Source: Myxococcales bacterium
GTDB taxonomy: Bacteria > Myxococcota > Polyangia > Fen-1088
Length of the DNA: 19,699 nt
Direction: 5' to 3'
Assembly: GCA_003159055.1 (NCBI GenBank)
Contig: PMLH01000649.1
Coordinates: forward strand, 1-19,699
Program-made: the position numbers and the translations under genes
Shown: positions 8,143-14,361 of the stretch, in pieces
Numbering within the stretch: position 1 is the first letter of the stretch
Layout of the letters: each line of letters opens with the position of its first letter
Notes under the pieces: model-generated
What the model was told of the DNA's origin: nothing
Databases searched by the model: none
What the model saw: only the letters and a program-made list of their open reading frames with translations

Positions 8143-10137
8143 CTACATTCCACCTTGCATGATGAGCGGGAAATTGGTCCCGTACTCTTCCGAGCTCGCG
8201 GGGAAGGTCCACCGCCTGATCGCAGTCTTGATGCACGGCTCGACCATGATGAAACTGGCCGGGGCATTCACCACCACGCGCTGGACCGCGCCTGACGCCG
8301 CGATAGAGACGGTCACGTCCATGCGTCCGCTGGTCAAGTGGTTGTCCATCTTGAGCGCGCGCTCGTAGCACGCCTTCAGCGCGGCCTGGTTGTCCTTGCC
8401 GCGAACGACCGCGCTGATTTGATCCTGGGAGACGGTCTTCACATTATCGCCAAACGGGTTGGGACGAGCCGCGTCGCGTACCGGCTTGCCGGCCGGCTTG
8501 GGCGTGACTGGTTTTTCGACAGGGCCCACCGAGCGGGTCTTGACCGTGCCGTGCTTGCTGACCGCTCGGGCACCACCGGTCGTGCGCTCGTCCCCGCCCG
8601 ATGGCTCGGCTTTCGGCTGCTCACGCTCGGCTTTCGCCTCCTCGGGCTTGGCAATTTCTCCCTTCGGCGGCTCCTTGCCGACGTCGGGCTGCTTTGCGGC
8701 ATCGCCGCGCAGGCCGACCACGACCAGCAGAATTACGAGTGCCACGAGGATCACCACGGCAACCAAGTACTTGAGACCTGAGCGGGCCTGCAACAGATCC
8801 GCCAGCCGCGACTTCTTCAGAGCAAACGCCGCGGACAACTCCATGGGGGACGCACTCACCACCGGCACGACGGTGGCTGGTGTGGCCGCATCAGGAGATG
8901 CGACCGCGGCCATGGCCGCAACGACCTCTGAAAATCCGCTTGCCGCCGAAGCCGGGTCGACCGCGGAACCTGGGCCCGATTCGAACGTCACCGAAGGTCC
9001 AGACTGGAGGCCTTCCGGTGCGAGCGACGGCGGATTGGGCAAGGTCGGAGGTTCGCCAAGGGTTGGCCGCACAGGCACCACCTCGCCGCGGTTGCCTGCA
9101 AGATGAGACGGTGGCTGCACCGGAGACGGCGTCTTCCGGTCCTCAACGTGGGCCACCGAGATCGCGAGAAGAGGATCCGCTTCGAGGTCGCGCAGGCTCT
9201 TCCCCTTCTTCGTGGTGACGTCCGTGAATGACGACAACCTCGGCGCCGGCTCGACCACCCGCTTGTTCTTCTGCGTGGTAATCTCTGAGAAAGCATCTGC
9301 ATCGGTGTCCACTTCCGAGTGAAACTCCGACACCTCAGGGGCCCCCGAAGCTCGCACGGAAGAAACCGGCTTGCCGGGGAAAAGAGGCGATGCTGATTCG
9401 GTCTGCTTCGCAGGGTGGACCGTGGCCTGAGCCAGCGCAACCGGCGTCGGCGAGACCCTTGCCGCCTCAGGCGCGGCCGGGGCAACAGGCGCAGGAGTCG
9501 GTGGCGGAGGAGGCGCTGGCCTGAGCAGGTTGATTTCGCGAGCGATGACGGACACCTCGGTCGCTGGCTTCCACCCCGGCATTCCCTCTTTCCAAACGTG
9601 TACGACTTTGCCGGGACCGATGGCTACAATACGCTTGGCGGCATCGCCGCGCGCGAAAGGACCACTCTGTGCGCCACCGACGGCGACATACCACTCGACG
9701 CGTCCCCCAAGCGGGTCGGGGACAGCCGACGGAGGCGGCGGGGGGGGCGGCGTGGCCATGCGCGCCTTCTGACTCTCCGTGCGTGGACCTCTCAGTGCGG
9801 ACGCCGGATACGACTTCAGACCCGACGCGACCTTGTTGGGAGGAGGCGGTGGGACCTTCGGCCCCGACGCCACCTTTCCCGGAAGAACCGGAGGCTGCTG
9901 GGGCGCGGATGCCGCCTTGGCTGGATCGGCGGGCGGCAGCTTCGGCCCGGACTCGGAGCCGAGCTTGTGTGCCAGGTGGGGGGCCGACCCTCCAGGGCGT
10001 CCCTCCAGCACGGCAGAGCTGTCCTCGACCAGGATGACGTTGCCGCACGTCTTGCAGCGAATGCGCAGAATCTTCTGCCTGACCTTCTCGTCCGCAATCG
10101 AATAGCGGGTCTGGCAGCGGTCACAGACGAACTTCAT
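8143..10137 (-). CDS. GltJ/AgmX-like envelope protein: zinc ribbon, GYF domain, TM helix, AgmX/PglI tail
   Basis: A 664-aa protein. Residues 1-36 are an MJ0042-type zinc ribbon (C5, C8, C28, C31). A Pro-rich linker leads to a GYF_2-type domain at about 147-200 (WYVAVGGAQSGPFARGD, GMPGW). A long Pro/Ala/Ser-rich stretch with several charged patches precedes one TM helix at about 455-476 (YLVAVVILVALVILLVVVGL). A periplasmic Lys/Glu/Pro stalk ends in an AgmX/PglI-type tail (about 570-664; ALKACYERAL, RRWTFPA). This domain order is that of Myxococcus xanthus GltJ/AgmX, in which the cytoplasmic zinc ribbon and GYF domain take part in assembling gliding focal adhesions. No other glt genes are visible, and Myxococcota carry many paralogues, so a motility role is not established. 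The start at 10137 fits the usual N-terminus of such zinc ribbons; ATG 10182 would add 15 residues. It follows the kinase gene after 134 bp. Confidence 0.88.
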   Translation of the reverse strand: MKFVCDRCQTRYSIADEKVRQKILRIRCKTCGNVILVEDSSAVLEGRPGGSAPHLAHKLGSESGPKLPPADPAKAASAPQQPPVLPGKVASGPKVPPPPPNKVASGLKSYPASALRGPRTESQKARMATPPPPPPPSAVPDPLGGRVEWYVAVGGAQSGPFARGDAAKRIVAIGPGKVVHVWKEGMPGWKPATEVSVIAREINLLRPAPPPPPTPAPVAPAAPEAARVSPTPVALAQATVHPAKQTESASPLFPGKPVSSVRASGAPEVSEFHSEVDTDADAFSEITTQKNKRVVEPAPRLSSFTDVTTKKGKSLRDLEADPLLAISVAHVEDRKTPSPVQPPSHLAGNRGEVVPVRPTLGEPPTLPNPPSLAPEGLQSGPSVTFESGPGSAVDPASAASGFSEVVAAMAAVASPDAATPATVVPVVSASPMELSAAFALKKSRLADLLQARSGLKYLVAVVILVALVILLVVVGLRGDAAKQPDVGKEPPKGEIAKPEEAKAEREQPKAEPSGGDERTTGGARAVSKHGTVKTRSVGPVEKPVTPKPAGKPVRDAARPNPFGDNVKTVSQDQISAVVRGKDNQAALKACYERALKMDNHLTSGRMDVTVSIAASGAVQRVVVNAPASFIMVEPCIKTAIRRWTFPASSEEYGTNFPLIMQGGM

Positions 10138-10271
10138 CCTGGATTCCGGCAGCTCCTCGGCACCGCAGGGTACCACAGCCATATCGCGCAATACAGCTTG
10201 TGCCGATTTCATGGGTGAACGGTTTCATTGCAGGGTTTGTGCCTGGGATCAGTCTCAATTGTTGTTCGGAG

Positions 10272-11738
10272 CTATCCACCGCGCAGCCAGAGGAACAGCC
10301 CCGCCATCGCCGCCAGGAAGACAGCGACGCTGACAGTGATAGTTCGGCTGGAAAGGCCGAAAACCCAAGTGTCTGCTCCTTGCTCCCGGTTCGCCGCCCC
10401 GGCCAACGCGCCTCCCAGATCCCCATCTTTCTCTTTCTTTTCCGCAGGTTCGGCCGTGTCGCCTTGGCCAGAGCCAGGGCTGGAATTGGGCGCGCTCGGC
10501 TGGGACGTGACGGCGTTCTCCAGCTCACCCTTGGTCTCGGCAAACACCGGCTCGTCTTCTGCTGGACGACCGTCTCCTCCATGGTCTGCATCCGTCGAGG
10601 CATCGGCCTTCGCCTTGGGATTGTCAACATCCGCCCAGACACCAAGGGCCGATGTGCGCAGTGCGCGAGCAAGAGCCGCACCCGGGCCTTCGATCTGCTG
10701 AACGTCGAAGTCCAAGTCGTCATGGTCGGGCTCGGCCGCTTCGCCTCCTTCGACGAAGGCTTGCGCGCGTTTTCGCCCCGCATCAGAAATGAGCGCGTCG
10801 GCTTCTTCCGAGAAGATCTTGGTCACATAGTCCGCCATCTGGCAGTTGTTGCGCAGGTGGGCACCCGACCGTTCCAGGAAACTGTGCAGATCGTTGTGCA
10901 GCTCAGCGGCCGATTGGTAACGATCTTCGGGCTTCTTTTCCAAAGTGCGCAAGACGATCAGTTCCAGCTCGGACGGGTAGTCGTGCCGCACGAAGGTCGG
11001 GGGCTTGGGGCGCTCCTCGACGATCCGTTTGGAAGCGACATCGCGCGGACCACGCCAGAGGCGGCGCCCCAAGGTAATCTCGTAGAGGATGGTGCCGAGG
11101 CAGAAAATGTCCGAACGACCATCGATGGGAGCGCCCTTCACCTGCTCGGGCGACATGTAGGTCACCTTGCCGGGACGCAAGCCCGATTCCTCCTCGACGG
11201 TCAGGCCTTGCCGGGCAATGCCGAAGTCGATCAGCTTCACCTGACCGGACGTACTGATGAGCACGTTGGTGGGCGAGATGTCCCGATGGACGACCCAGAG
11301 AGGCTCGCCGCGAGCGCCAGCACCGTCGTACATATAGGCAAGAGCACCGGCAATCTCAGCGGCAATGAACACGCCGACTTCGACCGGGATGGACTTGGTC
11401 ACGGCAATCGCGCGCTTGGCGAGATCGGTCAGGGTCCTGCCGGCGATGTGCTCCATCGCAATGAAGTGGCGGCCGTTTTCTTGGGCAACGTCGTAGACGT
11501 CGACGATGTTCGGGTGAGCCATCAGGGCCGACAATCGCGCTTCACCCAAGAACAGATCGACGATCTCGGGACGGTCTTCCCAGCGCGTCTGCAACACCTT
11601 CAGGACCAGCTCTTTCCTGAAGCCGCCCATGCCATCCTGATGGGCCAGAAAAATTTCCGCCATGCCGCCGGTGGCCAGATGCTGGGCTATCTGGTAGCGG
11701 CCGAGTTGCGACCCGACAAGCTCGTTTGTGGTTGACAT
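10272..11738 (-). CDS. Tail-anchored Ser/Thr protein kinase (Hanks type)
   Basis: A 488-aa protein. The kinase domain spans about 14-290: glycine loop LATGGMAEIF (20s), ATP lysine K47 (LVLKVL), helix C glutamate E66, HRDISPTN with D153 and N158, DFG at 171-173, MSPEQ near 195-199 and RSDIFCLG with D210. All catalytic residues are present, so it should be active and of the RD type. The HRDxSPxN form is common in Myxococcota kinases. A helical segment is followed by a long acidic, disordered region (about 320-460), one TM helix (about 466-484) and only LRGG after it, so the kinase is a C-tail-anchored inner-membrane protein facing the cytoplasm with no sensor domain outside. Likely substrates could include the GltJ-like protein encoded next; this is inference from position. 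The start at 11738 precedes the conserved GRYQI strand; AGGAG lies 16 nt before it, farther than usual. Confidence 0.95.
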   Translation of the reverse strand: MSTTNELVGSQLGRYQIAQHLATGGMAEIFLAHQDGMGGFRKELVLKVLQTRWEDRPEIVDLFLGEARLSALMAHPNIVDVYDVAQENGRHFIAMEHIAGRTLTDLAKRAIAVTKSIPVEVGVFIAAEIAGALAYMYDGAGARGEPLWVVHRDISPTNVLISTSGQVKLIDFGIARQGLTVEEESGLRPGKVTYMSPEQVKGAPIDGRSDIFCLGTILYEITLGRRLWRGPRDVASKRIVEERPKPPTFVRHDYPSELELIVLRTLEKKPEDRYQSAAELHNDLHSFLERSGAHLRNNCQMADYVTKIFSEEADALISDAGRKRAQAFVEGGEAAEPDHDDLDFDVQQIEGPGAALARALRTSALGVWADVDNPKAKADASTDADHGGDGRPAEDEPVFAETKGELENAVTSQPSAPNSSPGSGQGDTAEPAEKKEKDGDLGGALAGAANREQGADTWVFGLSSRTITVSVAVFLAAMAGLFLWLRGG

Positions 11739-11771
11739 GCTGACGACCGACGGCTCCTAGGGGGCAACCTA

Positions 11772-11885
11772 GCACAGAGAGGGCACAGAGGGGGCGGATG
11801 AGTGCACAGAGGGGGCGGCGGAAGGAGTCGATTGGGTTTGCCCTCGCAAGTCCATCTCTGTGCTCTCATCCCCCTCTGCGCCCTC
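11772..11885. repeat. GCACAGAG direct repeats forming a long imperfect hairpin
   Basis: GCACAGAGGGGGCGG occurs exactly at 11783-11797 and again at 11804-11818 (21-bp period), with a partial GCACAGAG at 11772-11779. The first part (11779-11811) is nearly complementary to 11856-11885: about 28 base pairs with two mismatches, a 3-nt bulge (11795-11797) and a 44-nt loop. It lies between the stop of the small lipoprotein gene and the start of the kinase gene, both read on the minus strand. There is no T tract, so it is not an intrinsic terminator. It may be a REP-like dispersed element or an RNA structure in the kinase leader. Confidence 0.75.
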
Positions 11886-11888
11886 CGA

Positions 11889-11906
11889 GGGTCAGTCCAC
11901 TGACCC
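11889..11906. repeat. Perfect palindrome spanning the lipoprotein stop codon
   Basis: GGGTCAGTCCACTGACCC is an 8-bp perfect inverted repeat with a 2-nt centre. It contains the TGA stop (11894-11892, minus strand) of the small lipoprotein and adjoins the large hairpin. No T run follows on either strand. Confidence 0.5.
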
Positions 11907-12386
11907 GCCAGCGTCGATGCCGCCGTCCTCTTGGTCGGCGAACTCAACCGTCACTTTCGCGCGTCCGTTCTTGTACAGGGTCAACGTCACGCTGGTGCTC
12001 TTGCCCTGGACGAGGTTTGCGGTCTTTTCTTCTGAGAGCCACATCGGCGTCGTCGACTTGGTGACACTGCTGCAGGCCTGGGAATAGGCGTTGGCGGAAA
12101 AGACCACCGCGCCGACGGGCAGTCCGGTCAGCGCTTCCGCCAGGGTGTTACCGGGCGCCACGTCGAAGTCGTGCACCACGGTGCGAAACTCGCCGGCAAC
12201 CGTGACGATGACGCAGGCCACGTTGTCTGGAATCGTGCCTACGCTCAGCATGGCTTGGCCGTCTTCCGTTGCGGCCGCCTCGTCGGCGTGCTGGTCGCCG
12301 TCGCAGCCGACGGCCTGCGCCAGGACGAAAAAACCGAGCAATGCCGAGATGCGGGAAAGGGTGAAGATCTTGCGATGGGTGTTCAT
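11892..12386 (-). CDS. Small secreted lipoprotein of a Myxococcota-type family, unknown function
   Basis: A 164-aa protein. Residues 1-28 are a lipoprotein signal (core SALLGFFVLAQ, lipobox AVGC, Cys28). After an acidic stretch the rest is one beta-rich domain (IPDNVACVIVTVAGEF, LTGLPVGAVVFSANAYSQAC, VTLTLYKNGRAKVTVEF) with two spaced cysteines (in NVACV and SQACS) that may form a disulfide. The pattern resembles a recurring family of small Myxococcota lipoproteins with a transthyretin- or Ig-like sandwich; I know no function for it. GGAGG lies 7 nt before the ATG at 12386, which rules out the long upstream open frame antisense to glyA. It is divergent from glyA and is followed by the hairpin region and the kinase gene, so read-through into the kinase is possible. 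Confidence 0.87.
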   Translation of the reverse strand: MNTHRKIFTLSRISALLGFFVLAQAVGCDGDQHADEAAATEDGQAMLSVGTIPDNVACVIVTVAGEFRTVVHDFDVAPGNTLAEALTGLPVGAVVFSANAYSQACSSVTKSTTPMWLSEEKTANLVQGKSTSVTLTLYKNGRAKVTVEFADQEDGGIDAGGSVD

Positions 12387-12393
12387 GGTCGGG

Positions 12394-12398
12394 CCTCC
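12394..12398 (-). promoter_or_regulatory. Strong Shine-Dalgarno of the small lipoprotein gene
   Basis: GGAGG on the minus strand, 7 nt before the ATG at 12386. It decides the start against a much longer open frame that runs antisense through glyA. Confidence 0.85.
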
Positions 12399-12464
12399 AA
12401 AATGGGTTGTTGAGGAACACCAACGTTCTCGGATAGCCCAAAAAAAAGTTGCTTCGACTCCGCG

Positions 12465-12493
12465 TTGACTCTGCCTGTCTGGCAGTCTAGCTT
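12465..12493 (+). promoter_or_regulatory. Candidate sigma70-type promoter of glyA
   Basis: TTGACT (12465-12470; 5 of 6 consensus bases) and TAGCTT (12488-12493; first, second and last bases match) are 17 bp apart. The expected start site falls at or one base before the glyA ATG at 12501, implying a leaderless or near-leaderless mRNA, in keeping with the absence of a Shine-Dalgarno. An A8 run (12440-12447) lies just upstream. The rest of the 114-bp divergent region must also hold the promoter of the small lipoprotein, which I could not pinpoint. Confidence 0.4.
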
Positions 12494-12500
12494 GCGGCCC

Positions 12501-13757
12501 ATGAAGATCGTCGATGACCCCCTTTCGGTGTCGGATCCCAGGGTCTACGAGCTGGTGCGCGCCGAAGAGCGCCGCCAGGCGGAAAAGATCCGTCTGATTC
12601 CGTCCGAAAACTACGTCTCGCGGGCGGTGCTTGAAGCGTCGGGCTCCGTCTTCACCAACAAATACAGCGAAGGTTACGCGCAGAAGCGATACTACGAGGG
12701 GCAGCAGAACGTCGACCCGCTTGAAATCCTTACCCAAGAGCGCGCATGCAGCCTGTTTGGGGCCGAGCACGCCAACGTGCAGCCCTACTCCGGTTCGCCC
12801 GCCAACCTCGCCGTGTACCTCGCCTTCCTGAAGCCCGGCGACAAGGTCATGGGCATGGCGCTGCCGATGGGCGGCCACCTGACCCACGGTTCGGGAGTGT
12901 CCATCACGGGCAAGTTCTTCCAGCCGGTGCCCTACGGCGTGCGCAAAGACACCGGCCGCATCGACATGGACGAAGTGCGCGAGATTGCGCGGCGTGAGCG
13001 TCCGCAGCTCATCTGGGCCGGCGGAACCGCCTATTCTCGAATCTGGGATTTCGCGGCGTTTGCCGAGATCGCGAAAGAGGTCGGTGCGCGTTTCGCGGTC
13101 GACATGGCGCACATTGCCGGGCTCGTCGCGGGCGGCGCGCACCCAACGCCGATCCCCCATGCCGACGTGGTCAGCACCACGACCCACAAAACCCTGCGCG
13201 GCCCGCGCGGCGGCATGATCCTTTGCAAGACGCCCTACGCCTCGCCCATCGACAAGGCGGTGTTTCCCGGCCTTCAGGGCGGCCCGCACGTGCACAACAC
13301 GGCGGCGCTCGCCGTCGCACTGAAGGAAGCCGCCCAGCCGGAATTCAAGCAGTACGCCCACCAGATCGTTGCCAACGCGAAGGTGCTGGCGGCTGAGTTG
13401 ATGGCGCGCGGGTTCCACGTGCTTTCGGGCGGGACCGACAACCACCTCTTGCTCATCGATCTGACCAACAAGAACGTGCCCGGCAAGGTCGCCGCCAAAG
13501 CGCTCGACAAGGCCGGCCTCGAGCTCAACTACAACGCGGTGCCGTTCGACACCCGCAAGCCCTTCGATCCCTCCGGAATCCGCCTGGGTACGCCCTCGGT
13601 CACCAGCCGCGGCATGGGCGAGACCGAGATGAATCTGATCGCGGGATGGATCGACCGTGTGGTAGGCAAGCCGGACGACGAGACTTCGGCCAAGGTTCTG
13701 GCCGAGGTTCTCGAAGTCACCCGGCGCTTCCCCGCCCCGGGCATCCTTCTGCAATAG
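12501..13757 (+). CDS. glyA: Serine hydroxymethyltransferase
   Basis: A 418-aa protein, the usual length. It makes glycine and 5,10-methylene-tetrahydrofolate from serine and tetrahydrofolate with PLP as cofactor, in the cytoplasm. Visible signatures: RLIPSENYVS with the catalytic Glu (E36), SGSPANLAVY, GGHLTHG, DMAHIAGLVAGG (D201 and H204 contact PLP), STTTHKTLRGPRGG with the Schiff-base lysine K230, GGTDNHL, and SGIRLGTPSVTSRG near the C-terminus. It differs from E. coli GlyA at some normally conserved places (QQNVD for CEYVD, NYNAVPFD for NKNSVPND), so it belongs to a divergent branch but keeps the catalytic residues. The ATG at 12501 gives the standard N-terminus; in-frame codons before it are promoter sequence. 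It heads a probable operon with two exported proteins. Confidence 0.97.
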   Translation: MKIVDDPLSVSDPRVYELVRAEERRQAEKIRLIPSENYVSRAVLEASGSVFTNKYSEGYAQKRYYEGQQNVDPLEILTQERACSLFGAEHANVQPYSGSPANLAVYLAFLKPGDKVMGMALPMGGHLTHGSGVSITGKFFQPVPYGVRKDTGRIDMDEVREIARRERPQLIWAGGTAYSRIWDFAAFAEIAKEVGARFAVDMAHIAGLVAGGAHPTPIPHADVVSTTTHKTLRGPRGGMILCKTPYASPIDKAVFPGLQGGPHVHNTAALAVALKEAAQPEFKQYAHQIVANAKVLAAELMARGFHVLSGGTDNHLLLIDLTNKNVPGKVAAKALDKAGLELNYNAVPFDTRKPFDPSGIRLGTPSVTSRGMGETEMNLIAGWIDRVVGKPDDETSAKVLAEVLEVTRRFPAPGILLQ

Positions 13758-13759
13758 GA
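13756..13759 (+). promoter_or_regulatory. Shine-Dalgarno overlapping the glyA stop codon
   Basis: AGGA begins inside the TAG stop of glyA and lies 4 nt before the ATG at 13764. This arrangement suggests that ribosomes finishing glyA re-initiate on the next gene. Confidence 0.6.
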
Positions 13760-13763
13760 CCCC

Positions 13764-14330
13764 ATGCGCATTTTTCCCGGCTTCGCCTCAAGAAAATTTC
13801 ACACTCTGGTTCTTGCCGCCATCACCGCGGCCGCCGCGTTCACGGTGGCTCGGCCTGCCCGCGCCGAGGTCATCGAGCTTCTCGACAAGACCAAGATGAA
13901 CGCAAAAATCGTTCACTACTACGACGGCGTGTACACGGTCGAAGCCCAAGGCGGCGCGGTCAAGATCCCGAAGGAAAAGATCAGAAGCATCACCTTCCAG
14001 ATGCCCGCCCCACGCGCGGAGTTTTCCACGCCCGAGAAGACCTTCGAGCGCTGGCGCAAGTCGCTGGCGGAAGGCAGCCTGGAGAAGGTGGTCGACTGCT
14101 ACGCCCTGATGTTCCAGGGCATGCTGGCCATGCAGTTCAGCCAGGTGAGCGACGGGCTCAAGAAGATGCAGAAGGAAATCGAGGGCACCAAGTTCACACT
14201 CAAGGGTTCGTCCATCAAAGGCGACAACGCGACTTTGAAGGTGACCCGCCAGAAGGGCGAGGACCAGGAAACCGTCGACATCCCGTTCGTGCACGAAAAC
14301 AGCGAATGGAAGATGCTGCCGCCGCAGTGA
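13764..14330 (+). CDS. Secreted protein with SH3-like and NTF2-like segments, unknown function
   Basis: A 188-aa protein with a signal peptide (core TLVLAAITAAAAFTV, cleavage after ARPARA at residue 34). Residues 35-78 (VIELLDKTKMNAKIVHYYDG, then a GG turn, VKIPKEKIRSITF) look like a small SH3/LSm-type beta barrel of the sort seen in many exported proteins that begin 'V.L.dG....G.I'. Residues 86-188 (ERWRKSLAEGSLEKVVDCYA, then four strands ending in EWKMLPP) match an NTF2-like or DUF4878-type cone fold that often binds small ligands or acts as a scaffold. It starts 6 nt after glyA and is followed after 31 nt by the giant repeat protein, so it may be a periplasmic partner of the latter. Function is not known. 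Confidence 0.85.
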   Translation: MRIFPGFASRKFHTLVLAAITAAAAFTVARPARAEVIELLDKTKMNAKIVHYYDGVYTVEAQGGAVKIPKEKIRSITFQMPAPRAEFSTPEKTFERWRKSLAEGSLEKVVDCYALMFQGMLAMQFSQVSDGLKKMQKEIEGTKFTLKGSSIKGDNATLKVTRQKGEDQETVDIPFVHENSEWKMLPPQ

Positions 14331-14361
14331 TCGGCCAGTCAACCAGCGATCCCTGGCACGG

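Noticed and set aside
8072..8371. N-terminal extension of the radical SAM protein by 100 codons
   Set aside because: The extension overlaps the end of the GltJ-like gene in another frame and its translation lacks family similarity.
10200..11735. A 511-codon plus-strand open frame
   Set aside because: It mirrors the kinase gene, whose catalytic motifs are all intact on the minus strand, and has no RBS or family features.
12387..13754. Upstream extension of the small lipoprotein frame through the antisense of glyA
   Set aside because: GGAGG and a lipoprotein signal fix the start at 12386. The rest is the complement of a highly conserved SHMT gene.
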